From Helianthus annuus (lineage: Eukaryota > Streptophyta > Magnoliopsida > Asterales > Asteraceae): DNA of 64,000 nt. Numbering within the stretch: the first letter of the stretch is position 1; each line of letters opens with the position of its first letter. The position numbers and the translations under genes were made by a program. The notes below the pieces were generated by a model, which saw only the letters and a list, made by a program, of their open reading frames with translations, did not search any database and was not told where the DNA came from. Below, in pieces: positions 1 to 11,785 of the stretch. Where the stretch lies: positions 21,123,375-21,187,374 of the forward strand of contig NC_035436.2 in assembly GCF_002127325.2 (NCBI RefSeq), written 5' to 3'.

Positions 1-1080
1 GTGGAGCCCTACAATCTTTGGCCTCGTGGCCCGCTTTACCACACCTGCTACATGTCCGTCCACACTGCCCGAAATGATGATAGCCACACTTGTTACACCG
101 TGGCTTCCTCCCTGCATACGAACCCTGACTTTGGCTACTTCCCTGGCCTTGATTGACAGAAGACGACTGGCTGATGCTACGATTGCTATTGTTGTCTGGC
201 CTTTTTCTGAGTCTGACCCGCACTAGATGCTTTGTCGTAATCGTTCCACTTCCGCTTGTTATCATTAGCGGACGCAGTGGTAGTGGGTGCAGCAGTAGTA
301 GTGGCTGAAACACGCGGTGGTAACGAGTTACTCTCCACCTCTTGATCCACAATCTTGTGGGTCAAACGGACAATCTGTGTCAAATCATTGAGATGGGCTG
401 TAGTGACCAATCTTCACACGCGGAGGCAGCCCCTTGATGAATAACTCGATCCTCCGAGACATAGGCCGGGACAAGTTCGGGCACATGTCGGCCAATTCAT
501 ACGATCGCTTCACATACGCTTCGACTTCAGATCCAACCATCTTCAAGTCATAATACTCGTTTTCCAACTTCTGGGCCTCATCCCGAGGACAATACTCTTC
601 CCTGATCAGCTCTTTAAAGTCATCCCAAGTTATGGCATTCGCTGCCTCGATGCCCAGCAACTGCACTTGGGCATTCCACCACGTTAGGGCACCATCCGCC
701 AGGGTACCCGCAACATATTTCACCCTGTCCCCAGCGGGACAGTTACATATAGCAAATACTGACTCTGCCTTTTCGAACCATCTCAGAAGTCCCACAGCCC
801 CTTCAGTCCCGGTGAAGGTCTGTGGCTTACAGTCCATAAACATTTTGAACGTACACGCAGGCTGCTTAGGTTGAGGTTGCACTTGCTGACCTAAATGACG
901 AAAGGAAACACATTATAGGAGTGAAAAGACGTGCACGCGATATAAGAGGAAAAAGTACTTGGTACATTCCGTACCAGCTTGATAGGCTGCTAAAGCCTCA
1001 GCCACACGGGTGTTAATTAGGTCAGTCAACTCAGCCTGAGTCATGTTAATGTTGCCACGTTCGTGTCCTCGTCCACTCAT
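1..1080 (-). pseudogene. Ty3/gypsy gag (element A), broken, runs off the left edge
   Basis: This is the nucleocapsid/capsid polyprotein of a Ty3/gypsy LTR retrotransposon. It starts at the ATG at 1078-1080 (MSGRGHERGN...). A short N-terminal exon reaches 975, an 84-bp intron-like segment follows (891-974), and the Retrotrans_gag domain then runs from 890 to about 400 with motifs such as GLLRWFEKAESVF and TWWNAQVQLLG. Compared with the related gag at 23645-24949, the frame shifts near 400 and again near 200, so no intact protein can be made. A CCHC-region relic lies at the left edge. The element continues outside the window. Family assignment is firm; loss of coding function is seen directly. 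Confidence 0.85.
891..974 (-). other. Putative GT-AG intron inside gypsy gag
   Basis: On the minus strand an 84-bp segment begins GTACGGAATG and ends CATTTAG, and it splits the gag coding sequence exactly between CAAGCTG and GTCAGCAAG. The related gag of element B (near 24840) is continuous at this point, so removing the segment restores co-linearity. The segment holds in-frame stops. An intron is the simplest reading; a small insertion is the alternative. Confidence 0.65.
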
Positions 1081-1581
1081 GATTCTATATATATAAAGAT
1101 GAACCGATTCAGGAAATCGAAATAAGATGGAAATCAAGTATCATGTTGATATCTATGTACTACCAAGTTCACACATAATAAGGCGGAACCCTTCTCACAC
1201 TCGATAAGCCTCACTGGGACTTGCATGCACCCCACGTTATTATTAAGTGTGCACCCATAATAATAAAGCAATTTGCATGCTTATCTCAGTGCCTCTTAGC
1301 TTGCGCTCGAAGTTTCCCCCGTTCACACAACACAACGAATGGTATCGCAGATTTGCAATCCGTATAAGTCGAAAAGTAGTGTCACACTATCAAGTCATCA
1401 TAGTATTAAGTGTATCGTTTCATGCAAGTGATGAGTGGGTGACTACTAAGGAAGTAATGCATAAACTAAACAGAAGACGAACCTTGCAATCTGGAGTTGA
1501 GTGTCATGATCGATTCTTCGAAGGTATTCGGTTATAGTCTGGTTTTATAAAACGTTTTAAAACCTAGTTCGCTATAACCAG
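1081..1581 (-). other. 5' leader of gypsy element A
   Basis: This untranslated region lies between the primer-binding site and gag of element A. It contains the pattern TGCATGC with AATAATAA repeats that recurs in the leader of element B (about 25030-25200). I see no credible gene in it. Confidence 0.6.
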
Positions 1582-1594
1582 TGGCTCTGATACC
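1582..1594 (-). other. Primer-binding site of element A (tRNA-iMet type)
   Basis: On the minus strand the sequence TGGTATCAGAGCC lies a few bases inside the LTR end at 1599. It is complementary to the 3' end of plant initiator-Met tRNA, the usual primer of plant LTR retrotransposons. Confidence 0.9.
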
Positions 1595-1598
1595 AAAC

Positions 1599-3555
1599 TG
1601 TAACACCCCCAAAATACCACCTGCGGAAACTCCGCGAGGTGTGTTACGCATCAGAGTCTGAGCCACCAATCACATTGAACCAATGATAAATATTTAGATA
1701 AAACATGTCATTAATTACTAATAGCAAATGTCAAACATAATATTAATCCCAAAGAACTGTATAGCGGAAGCATATAGTAAATCGTTTAACAATTTTTCAT
1801 ATGAATACTCAAAACCAATGTATCACATATTTGTTAATCCCAGAGTCTCGATTCATGACCACTCCAGCACTCCCAGATAGCAAGTCCTTGTCTCAAGACC
1901 TAACGACCTGCAAGCATGCAGAACAAGTGTCAGACGACGCTGGTGAGTTCAGAGTTTGGTTAACGTGTTTTGTTACCAGATATATGTTAGGTCAGTTCAA
2001 CGTTGTGATATGATGCTGATTATAACTTGTTGAGATACCCTAGGGAGTGTGCCCATATGTATCCGGGAAGTGTGTCCCTTAATAACCTGAAATGTGACCA
2101 GTCCCCAATAGCGCTATCGACTAATTACCCCATTGCCCTACAGGCAACCCAACAATGATTTATTCTAGGTTCAATAACCAAGACCCAATTTAACGGTTTA
2201 CCCAAGATTCCCTTCCAAACGTTTACTAGTTGTCCCAAACCACCGGGACGCATGCTTGAGAAATGCAGTGAACTCACCTTGGTTTGCTCGGTAAGATTAA
2301 TTACTCGTTCACACTTAATCAGTCAAGTCCTAAAGTAGGCACGTATACATAATCAGTTTATAATCACGAAGTTGGTAAGTGAATCATCGCATCAATAAGC
2401 ACCGAGTATCACATTGCACGTATTCGTAGTCATATGAGTATTGTTTTGTACTTAACAGCAGTTAAATATCTCAATTAACTTCTAACAGGGTTAACTCAGG
2501 TTACTGTGCAGATTGTCCAAGTTGGCGAATCACAAGTTGGCGAAACACATTCTGTTTCGTCGGAATCCCCTTTGGCGAAACACTTTCTGTTTCGTCGACT
2601 GCCCCTTGGCGAAACACATTCTGTTTCGCCGAGAGGTCTATTTCGTCAAGTCTGTTTCGGGGTGATGTTAGTTACGTCGCATTATGTAACAGTTACACTA
2701 TCATCACAGAAACCCTAATCTCACAACTACAGCCGTTACATATCATCATCATCATCAAACAAAACGTTCAATCATCATCTAACCAACACATGACTCGCTA
2801 CTTATCTAACGTAGTTAGGTTCGTGATAGTAACACGTATTCGATCAGTGTTCAACCAACAGAATTAACAAACATCAACTCGATATGAACGTCACTAAATC
2901 CAGTTCCATCAAAAGCATATCCATATCAATCCGACTCGATTAGTAGCATTCAAAATTAACATCATATTTCGCACAACGTTACATAACCGATTAACAAATC
3001 AAGTATGCACAATACGTATAAAGAAATCAACGAATCAAGATGCCGATTAAACAAACACGCACTAACCGGTTCGAGATGAATAAGTAAGGATTCGAGAGGG
3101 AAAGATGATGGTGAAAGATGGTTGTCGCCGTCGCACAGCAGAGCAAGTTCTTAGGGTTTCTAACTTTTGCCAAAGATATGAAACGGAAGTCTGTTTACGT
3201 TAATATACACAATATACCGAACTGGACCCGAACTGGGCCTTGGCGAAACTGGGCTCGGCGAAACAAGTCCTGTTTCGTCGAGCTATGGTTGACGAATCAC
3301 CCTCTTGTTTCGTCGAGATTGCTTATGGCTATGCAATTCTGTTTAGTCAGGTTGTGAAGGTTATACGAGACTTAACTAGTTCAAGTGTGTACTAACAGGT
3401 TCACATAATATCATTAACACATAAAACATGTAATACTCACGATACATTACATCAAATCACAATGTGCACATTACAAGTCAATAAGTCAAACAACTAATCA
3501 GTCAAGGTCAACGTGCATTTAATGCGAAAGTGAAGTTCGAAAACTCGAGTTGTCA
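1599..3555 (-). mobile_element. 5' LTR of Ty3/gypsy element A
   Basis: This LTR of about 1.96 kb begins, on the minus strand, TGACAACTCGAGTTTTCG at 3555 and ends GGGGGTGTTACA at 1599, next to the primer-binding site. The same ends occur in element E at the right of the window (59474-62201), so both belong to one family. Clusters of GTTTCGTC/GGCGAAAC motifs lie at 2520-2660 and 3235-3330. The element is inserted in the reverse transcriptase remnant of copia element D, because D-like coding resumes at 3556. Confidence 0.85.
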
Positions 3556-3957
3556 TACGCACACCCGGTTGGTTTGATCAACAAACACATTTTCTTCAAT
3601 CACACCGCGAAGAAATGTACACTGCACGTTCATCTTGTTGATTTTGAACTTCAGACGTGTTGCAGGTGCGTACATTTTGATTTGAATCTATCATGTTGAC
3701 CCGATCAAAAAACATAACAACCAAATTTTTGGCACATATTTCATCTTGTCGAATTTTTCAACTTCATTCAACCACATTCTTTCACCAGACATTTTTGTCT
3801 TCTATTCTCCTCTCTCCATCAAAGGCAAAAAATTCTCCTAGATGTAACAATATTTTGAAGCCTTATGTCGCCGATCATGTGCATGGACGCTCCACTATCA
3901 ACAATCCTAAGACTATCAATAGTTCCTTCTGGAACATCCTGCACACTCATTCAGAGA
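3556..3957 (-). pseudogene. Ty1/copia pol remnants (element D)
   Basis: Two pieces of copia polyprotein remain. Translating 3556-3680 on the minus strand gives a stretch resembling the RT segment that reads [19 protein letters not shown] in element C, here degraded. Around 3860-3957 is the protease start with the DSGAS active-site motif. The integrase and most of the RT between them are deleted. Gypsy element A interrupts the RT at 3555. Non-functional. Confidence 0.7.
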
Positions 3958-6209
3958 TTAGTTGGAGAGAGGGACCCAAGCCTTCATGGTCTTGGGTCGT
4001 CCTTCATCATCGAGAATTGTAACATCCATTTCCCGATGATTCGGAATTGATGTAGCTCCCCCTGAAACAGTTTTCAATTTTGGTTTCCAAATCTGTTTTT
4101 GTTTTTCATGTTTAACATTTGATTTAACAGATTTTGTTTGGACAACCTCTGGTTTTAAAACCTTCTCAACATTTTTCCGTTGTTTCTTTATCTGTTTCAC
4201 TTCTTGTTGTTTAACAATACGAGGGTCCTGTTTTGGTGAAACAGATCTTTTATGGTATTTGTTACCACGGGGGGGTTCAGCCTTTGACTTTCCCTTGGTG
4301 AGATATGGACAATTCTTAACAATGTGTCCATACTTACAACATTCAAAGCATGATCTCCGCTCAACAAACCTCGAAGTATCATAACTGTAAGAACTTGACG
4401 ATGAACTTCGTGATCTTGAGGTACTTGGTCCTACATCACAGCCGTTTGTGTGTTGTGTATAGTTGTTTTGACTGTTTCTTTTCAAATTGTTTTCGAAAGT
4501 TTCAATTTTATCAGTCCCTCTGGATTTCACGAATTTTATCTTCTGAATCGTCTTCTTGATTTGGCTTTGTTTGCCTTTTCCATTTCCTTGGGCAGCGTGA
4601 TTTTGCTTTCGTTGATTGTTTTGTTTTTGCAATTTTTGATTCCCATATTTCTTTCTAACTTCGGATTTTGGGATAGGAGCACACTGAGTTACTACAACTC
4701 TTGGGCTCGACTTTCCCAAAAACTTACTGGTAGAATCTTCGAAAACTTTATCAATCAAAGATTGATTGACATTTTTGATAGGGAAATCCTTGTCTGAATA
4801 TATTTTATCAGATCCAATCAACGTGTAAAGCAAGTTCACGCTTTCACAACTTCCAGATGAGGATTCAACGGACTTGGCTTTAGCAGTCACAAACGGTTTT
4901 GCAGGTGGATCACAAAGAATGTGATTCTCGAGAGGTATGTTTTCTCTTTTGTTACCGTTTCTGACTGTTCAGAGTTAGTATCCTCGGATTCATCATCTGA
5001 CGAATCAGCATCCTCAACAATGACTGGAGGATCCTGATTTTGTTCAGCACTTGACACATCTGTATCTGCTGACACATCTGAATCTGAAGATACTTCCTTT
5101 TTGTAACCTAGCCCAATTGTGAATTCCTCAAGGCTCAATGAAACTGAGGGCTCAAAATGAGGTTTATTTTCCTCATCAGACATCGAAGAATAATCGTGTT
5201 TAATAGGTGGTGGACACTTCTTATAACCTATGCACGTGACATCCTTTTTCTTTTTCTGTATGTCAATGATGTGATCCAGCACATACCTAGAGTTTGAATA
5301 ACTATTCAGCTTAAGCTGGATCGCCTCACTTCCTCACACTTAGCACAGGCCTAACTCTTTTTGCATGATCTCAAGACGATTGATGTAAAGGTTTATTTCA
5401 GTTTGTTTTCTTGAAACCATTTTCGTTAGCTCGGTCTTATCTTCTTTTAATCTTTCAATTATCTTTTTAAATTCCTTTTCATAATTTTCACGAAACATGT
5501 TGGCCTCTGTGCATTTCGAAAGATCCACGATCAAATGTTGATTGTGGATAAATGTCACATCATATTTGCTTAGCAAATCGTCATATTTGCTTTGCAAATC
5601 GGACAATTTAACATTTAATCCAACACACATATCACATCTATCACAACTATCAGATTTTGATTCATCGACACGTACCTGACTGGAATCACTCTCAGATGTT
5701 GACCTATCTGCATCAGAATCAACAACCTCCTTTGATGATTCACATTCAGATCCATCCTTGCTTGAACTTGAAGTTGTAACATCTTCAATTGAAGTTGAAA
5801 CGTCTTCAACTGAACTACTGTCATGTTCAGAACTGTCATAGTTTCGCGATGATTCACCATTGCTGGCATCTTTGACAATTTTAGCATAAAACGCCGTTTT
5901 TGTTTGACTACAGTTCCTTGGATCAAGAGATGATGGTGCTACAGTAGAACGATGGCATTTTGAAGCAACTGGTGGTAATGGATTTCCATACAAGTCTGTT
6001 GTTGGAGCTGGCTTTACAGGAACTTCTATCAGATTACCATATAAATCTGTTGTCATTTTCAGTTCACTTTGCTTTTGATTAGTAACCGATGCCCATTGTT
6101 CTGCCGTAATTCGAGGTGGTGTGGGAGATTCGGCCCATGATGGCGATAATCCCGTACTTCTATACTTGCTTTCCGCATTAGACGGAGTACCCCACCAATG
6201 CGGATTCAT
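3958..6209 (-). pseudogene. Ty1/copia gag (element D), internally deleted and frameshifted
   Basis: The reading frame opens MNPHWWGTPS at 6209, like the MNPSWWGTPS start in element C (34309). The N-terminal part jumps directly to the TTDLYGN repeats: the UBN2 capsid-like domain present in C is missing. Acidic/serine-rich and coiled-coil segments follow. A stop falls at 5340, then frames continue at 5282-4887 and 4890-3958. A CCHC knuckle (CFECCKYGHIVKNC) lies near 4340. It ends in a conserved GRPKTMKAWVP segment before the protease. Cannot encode one intact Gag. Confidence 0.8.
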
Positions 6210-6339
6210 TTCGAATATATAATGAAGAGTACCTGGTTAAAACAATCAAATCAAACAGTTAAATATGAATTTGAAAGCTTTTGTTAAAAACTCTAAGTAT
6301 GATCGACGAAGATTGGAGAGTTCGAACAAGACTTGTGTG

Positions 6340-6785
6340 ACGAAGGTAGTTAAGTTCGGCGTGTACACAAGTGACGAAGGTTGAGGTTAAGTGAGTGTGA
6401 GGAAGGTTGAGGTGAGGAAGGTTGAGTTGAGGAAGGTTGAAGGTGAGTGTTACGAAGGTTAAAGGTGAGGAAGGTTGAGGTGAGGAAGGTTAAAGGTGAG
6501 GAAGGTTAAAGGTGCGTGTTACGAAGGTTAAAGGTGAGGAAGGTTAAAGGTGAGGAAGGTTTAAAGGTGAGGAAGGTTAAAGAGAGGAAGGTTGATGTGA
6601 GTGTGACGAAGGTTGTAAGTGGGGAAGGTTAGGGTGAGGAAGGTTGTAATGTATGGGGAAGGTTGTTTAGTGGCGAAGGTTGTCTGCATGTATGGCTGAG
6701 GTGAGGAAGGTTGAGGTGAGTGTGACGAAGGTTAAAGGTGAGGAAGGTTAAAGGTGAGGAAGGTTAAAGAGCTAGGGAAGGTTAA
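6340..6785 (-). repeat. GAAGGTT minisatellite in the copia D leader
   Basis: About 450 bp of imperfect tandem units built on GAGGAAGGTTAAAGGT (written on the plus strand), with unit lengths near 13-22 bp. They lie between the LTR and gag of element D. Shorter runs of the related ACGAAGGTT occur inside the same element's LTR near 7620-7680. No coding potential is seen. Confidence 0.85.
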
Positions 6786-7305
6786 ATAGATATTTTCACA
6801 CAAAGTAAATCTTATCCTCTGAACCTTATCTTTTATCTTCTGACAAAAGACACCCATTTTCAAACTACACCTCACTGTAACAGTTCACTCAACAACTAGT
6901 AATCATGTCTTTTGTACACAAAAGTCAAATTAATATATTTTAAGCACAAACACTTCAATCATTCACCAAAACAAAGATCAAAATACAGAAATATATGGAG
7001 AATATTATGAACTGTATGAAGATCTGATGAACGCACTTGATGATTTAGGCCAAATTTTCACCGGATAAATTTTCGTGACCCAAATTTTTGCTAAATCTTT
7101 CAATAAAACCCCACAATAACGTACACGCATGTAATATAACAAGGTTTCCACTAAAACAAGAAGCAAAACATACTGATTTTCAAGGTTTTGAAAAAGATTT
7201 TTCAGAAAAATGATTTTCAATCAAGAACATAAACTGAAATACACTTTCAAAATCTATCAAAACACGAGAAAAATCGACTTGGTTTAAACAAGGAATCGAG
7301 CCAAA

Positions 7306-7317
7306 GCTCTGATACCA
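7306..7317 (-). other. Primer-binding site of copia D
   Basis: TGGTATCAGAGC on the minus strand, two bases inside the LTR end at 7320, matches the 3' end of initiator-Met tRNA. It fixes the element's orientation as minus. Confidence 0.85.
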
Positions 7318-7319
7318 AT

Positions 7320-8075
7320 TGTAGGTCCACTCGGAGGATCGAGTAACCTCTATTCCCTGTTTTCCGACAAACCCGAAAGTGCGGAATCCAAACGGGTAAG
7401 TTAAACCAAGTTACGAACACAAAAACGACAAACACAAGATTCACCGATTAACACTCCATTGTATTAATCTAGAAAACGGTTACAAAGCAATGTTTACAAA
7501 TGGTCTCTGTAAACTCTCAGTGTGTGTGTTACAGTGTGTTCGCTCTCAAATCTATTCAGCCTTGTCTCCTTAATATGTGTCTTCAGTCTGCTGTTTATAT
7601 ACTGAAGTGGACGGCGAACCTTCACATGTGCGACGAAGGTTGATGACGAAGCTTCACATGTGATGAAGGTTGTAACCTTCGTCACTTTTATCTTTGACGA
7701 ACAATGGAACCTTCTTCATACATGTTCCAAAATCAATCTTCGTCATTCAATGGAACCTTCGTCAAGTCAGGCCCAAACTAAACATGATGTAAGCCCAAAT
7801 CTATTGAGTCTGATGGAGGCCCAATAAGCTTCATATATTTGATGACATATATAGCAGTTTCATTAGAAACTTGTATTTTGTCAAAGTTTATGACATCATC
7901 ATGACATCATCATGATGATGTCATGGTGATGTTAGCTTGCGACGCTCCTTGCTTCGAGTGTCGAACTCTGGGGCGCACGACGGAGGAATGTCGTGACGTC
8001 GGGCTTGAGCCGAACCTAACTGAGTCGAACCGAGTCGAACCGAACCGAGTCTCGTCCACATAATATGTATCAACA
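7320..8075 (-). mobile_element. 5' LTR of Ty1/copia element D
   Basis: A 756-bp LTR begins TGTTGATACATATTATG on the minus strand (8075) and ends GGACCTACA (7320). Start and end match element C's LTRs (32648-33303 and 43329-43973), so D and C are related families. The right flank (TAATTCGAGC at 8076 onward) is U5-array spacer, shown by its match to 44476 onward, so D inserted into the array. No 3' LTR is in the window. Confidence 0.85.
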
Positions 8076-8569
8076 TAATTCGAGCAGAATGAGAATTACA
8101 AAGAAAATTGTATGAATACCCCTTGTTACTTACTGAAGGAAAAAAGAAAAAGCTACAAAGTGAAGAAATCTGGATAGATTGATTTGTAAACTAATATGGT
8201 TATAATGGTGGTGTTGCCTGGCCAAGTACAAATTAGGTAACTTCCTCTAAAATTCCGGTCCGTTGAACTTTCAAGTTTAATATTTGTGTGTTTCTCAGCC
8301 CATTTTGGGTATTTTTGAAATACCTGGTCGGGTTGTACCTGAGTGTGTTTGAACCCGCAACTAAAGGGGTTGTTCTAAAAGTACTTATGAACAAACATAA
8401 ATGAAAGGTAGAAAAATTAATTATTCAGTTTGAAAAGGAGGTATAAATTAACAATTTTTAATATTTATCAGCTTTAAACTAAAAGATTTGTTGAAGAAAC
8501 ATAATAAAAATTAAAAGACAGGTTTTAAAAAAAGGTATAACTTAACATTGTATTTATATATATATCAGT
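8076..8569. repeat. U5 array spacer
   Basis: Spacer downstream of U5 copy 1. It contains a module (8255-8385, with TGAACTTTCAAGTTTAAT and GAACCCGCAACTAAAGGG) that recurs near 10970-11170, 31475-31600, 44890-45020 and 47820-47930. That recurrence shows the U5 units were duplicated with their flanks. No gene is seen. Confidence 0.7.
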
Positions 8570-8589
8570 TTTAAACTAGAAGATTGGTT

Positions 8590-8717
8590 GGAGCTCTTCA
8601 ATAATAGAAGTGGCTCTCCAAAAACTAATGTATGCCATTTAATGTAACAAGCACACGGTATTCTTTAGTAAAAGGCGAAAGAATAGTTCGCTTTGTGCTT
8701 ATTACATGGCTGCATAT
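8590..8717 (-). ncRNA. U5: U5 spliceosomal snRNA, copy 1
   Basis: The minus-strand product folds as U5: an outer stem, inner stem AUUCUUU/AAAGAAU, and loop CGCCUUUUACU, the invariant U5 loop I that holds exon ends during splicing. Stem bases AAGCAC pair with GUGCUU, a compensated version of GAGCAC/GUGCUC in other copies. The Sm site is altered (AGUUUUUGG rather than AUUUUUGG). The 3' hairpin ends GAGCUCC. The USE (ATCCCACATTG) is at 8784-8794, a weak TATA (TATTAAAG) near 8741-8749, and the 3' box (AGTTTAA) at about 8571-8587. RNA ends are estimated to a few bases. The altered Sm site makes function uncertain. Confidence 0.85.
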
Positions 8718-8799
8718 ACATTCAAACCATACCAACTTCCCTTTAATAACTACCTTCCTCCATCTCTCATTCTCTTACCCATCCAATGTGGGATCAGTA

Positions 8800-9585
8800 A
8801 CCAGTGATGTGCAATTGTTCCAACATGTTATATATTTTAATATGAAATAATGAATTTGTATAACAATATGTGTATGATTTCTACTTTTTTGGACACTTTA
8901 TCCTAGTTTTTGCGGTAACTTGATATAAAAATATGTTTTTATTTGTTAGAAAGCAAGTCTGAACAAAGTATGTTGCTAATTTCTATCAGATTCTTGTTTG
9001 TAAATCACATGAACAAGACAGGTGTTCATCTTCTGAACGACGGGTTCGTTCAATTGATTCATGAACAATCTTCATTTTGAGCTTCATGATCTTCTGAATT
9101 ACGATGGTAATTGAGGTCATGAATGCATTTATCCGCATAACCATTCGACTATACCTCTTTGTCCTCGGCGAGACTTACCCTCAAAGCCTCGACTACTTGT
9201 TTGAGGAGCACTGTAAAAACAGATGATACCACGAAGCCAATGACTTGACTTACACTACACTGTTGCTATTTTGTGTTGCATTATGTTGCATCTAGACTAC
9301 AAGGTTAACATCAAGGTCATTGTTAAGAAACTCGTAAGACCATAACAAACCAAAACCGATATTCGAGCAACTTTTTACTTGGATTCTTTTTGCCCTGTGA
9401 ATTTTGAAAGTTAATAATTTTTTGTGATGGAAGTAGTCTAAGAATAGGTAGGTGAGAAATAAACTAGTGAGCAAAACAAACAACCTCAATGAGTTTTGAC
9501 TAAAATAAGATTTAAACTAAAAATTTTGTTAGAAATACAAGTTAAAAAAAAAGATTATGATATAGAACTCTAAAAAACTACAATT
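8800..9585. repeat. U5 array spacer between copies 1 and 2
   Basis: Contains a module (8945-9100, with GCTATCAGATTCTTGTTTG-like and GAACGACGGGTTCG sequence) that recurs near 9990-10080, 30785-30860 and 32475-32540. A second module (9285-9480) recurs at 14860-15000. No coding region is supported. Confidence 0.65.
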
Positions 9586-9605
9586 TTTAAACTAGATGAT
9601 TGATT

Positions 9606-9733
9606 GGAGCTCTTCAATAATAGAAGAGGCTATCAAAAATAAATGTATGCCATTTGATGTAACAAGCACACGGTATTCTTTAGTAAAAGGCGAAAGAATA
9701 GTTCGCTTTGTGCTCATTACATGGCTGCATATC
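9606..9733 (-). ncRNA. U5: U5 spliceosomal snRNA, copy 2
   Basis: Same architecture as the other copies: loop I intact, Sm site AUUUUUGA, and a 3' hairpin whose lower stem is weakened (GAUAGCC against GAGCUCC). Promoter: USE ATCCCACATTG at 9798-9808, TATA-like CATAAAAA near 9754-9762. The 3' box CA-N-AGTTTAA lies just downstream, near 9588-9603. The complete cis-element set suggests it may be expressed. Confidence 0.88.
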
Positions 9734-9809
9734 CTAAAACATTACTAACTGTGTTTTTTATGACTATCTTCTCCCATCTCTCCTTTTCTTACCCAACCAA
9801 TGTGGGATC

Positions 9810-11320
9810 TCAACAAACCTCTGATGTGCAACTGTCCCAACTTGTTTTATATTTCAATATGGAAATTATATTTTTCAATAAACCTCTGATGTGTTTGATT
9901 TCTGTTTTTAATTTGGACAACATATCTTAGTTTTTGTAATAATTTGATATAAAAAATGTTTCTTCTTTGTTAGAAAAATTAAGTCTGAACAAAGCAAGTT
10001 GCTATCAGATACTTGTTTGTAAATCACACGAACGAGACAAATGTTCATCTTTTGAACGACGGGTTCACAAGATTGCTTAATGAACAAGTACAAGAGAGTT
10101 CATTTTGAGCTTCTTCATCTTCTGAATGGTGATGGTATTCGAGATCATGAATGAATTTATTTACATAACTGTTCCACTATACCTCTTTGTTCTAGGCGAG
10201 ACTTACTCTCAACCACCATATCGTGAAGCCAATGACTCGACTTACACTACACAGTTGCTACTTTGTGTAAAAAAGTGCATGTACCAACTATTGCTAAAAA
10301 TTTAAATGTGCCTAAAGAATGTTGCTATTGTGAGCATCTACCTTTTTTCTGTATCAAAACCTGAAAGTTGAAAAAAAAAGAAGGCCTTTGGAATCAGTCA
10401 CAAATCTTTATGATTAGAGTGATTAACTGGTTATATTCTGTTATAATGATTCTCCATTTGTTTAATGGGCGTGGAGAAAGCTACTGATCCCATACCAAAT
10501 GAAAACAAGAAAAAGAAATGTGCAGATAAATAAATAAAAAAATCGGTTGCAAATATAGAATCAAATTCTGAAAGAAAGAAAAAGAAACGATATTATATGA
10601 ATATTTCAAGCAGAATGAGAATGACAAAGAAAATGGTATGAATAGTGAAGGAAAAAAGAAAAAGAAGAAGCTGCAAGAAGAAATTTTACAGAAGTAGCCT
10701 TTACTTTCTCATTATAAACTTAATCCTCATGTTAAAAGATGCTATCCAATTCTCAATACGATTACAAACTAATGGTAGGTAGACGAGCAACAAGCTGCGC
10801 CGCTACCCCTTTCTGAATAGCAAACCCTACCCTGCTAAACACAAAATTCTGCCCCTTAACATGTGCGGTGTTACTGCTTACCACCTGTTGAACCCGCTTA
10901 AGGAACCGCACCGCGTCAGGGGCGAGAGCGCCAAATGTATCGAAATTAGGTGATTTCATCTCAAATTCTGTTGAACTCTCAAGCTTGATAAATGTGTGAT
11001 TTTTGATCCATTATGGGTGTTTTTGAAATACGGGTCGCATTGTACCTGAGTGTGTTTGAACCCGCAACAAAAGGGTCGTTCTAAAAGTACTTAACAAGTG
11101 CAAAGAAACGAGAGATATACCTGATTGTGTTTGAACCCGCAACTAAAGGGTCGTTCTATAAGTATTTAACAAGTGCAAAGAAAGTTATAAAAATAAATTA
11201 ACAATATTTTTAGAATTATCAGTTTTAAACTAAAACATTTTTTGCAAAAACATTTAAAAAAAAATCAAAGATTAGTTTTACAAAAACATGTAACTTAACG
11301 TTGTATTTTTAAATATCAGC
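9810..11320. repeat. U5 array spacer between copies 2 and 3
   Basis: Long spacer with the recurrent modules, including two tandem copies of the GAACCCGCAAC module (about 11030-11090 and 11115-11165). The stretch 9876-9890 is the undisturbed paralogue of the site where the Helitron inserted at 15977/30685. A plausible gene was not found. Confidence 0.65.
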
Positions 11321-11348
11321 AAATCAGTTTCAAACTAGAAGATTGGTT

Positions 11349-11476
11349 GGAGCCCTTCATTAATAGAAGAAGCTCTCCAAAAATAATTGTATGCCATTTG
11401 ATGTAACGAGTACACGGTATTCTTTAGTAAAAGGCGAAAGAATAGTTCACTTTGTGCTCCCTACATGGCTGCATGC
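11349..11476 (-). ncRNA. U5: U5 spliceosomal snRNA, copy 3
   Basis: Loop I, the Sm site (AUUUUUGG) and the 3' hairpin are present. One pair in stem I is broken (C opposite A, from GUGUACUC), and the segment GUGAAC differs from GCGAAC elsewhere. Promoter: USE ATCCCACATTG at 11542-11552 and a canonical TATAAAAA near 11499-11506. The 3' box is AGTTTGA, one mismatch from consensus. Probably a gene, slightly diverged. Confidence 0.85.
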
Positions 11477-11785
11477 CTTTGAACATTGCCAACTGCAGTT
11501 TTTATAAATTCCTTTCTCCATCTCTCATTCTCTTAGCCACCCAATGTGGGATCAATAACTTGTGATGTGCAACTGTCCCAACTTGTTTTATTTTTCAATA
11601 TGAAAATTTACATGAAATCCAAATTATAATGAACCTGTATAACAATATGTGTTTGATTTTGGACAATTTATCTTAGTTTTTGTAATAACTCTATATTAAA
11701 AAAAATATGTTTTTATTTGTTAAAAAAAGCAAGTCCGAACAACGTTGTTGCTATCAGATGTTTGTTGGAAGTAACGATTTAAGTT

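Noticed and set aside
8632..8850. Short frames over the conserved repeat (also near 9721, 46374 and 49148)
   Set aside because: They cross U5 snRNA genes and their promoters on the opposite strand; conservation is due to the RNA.
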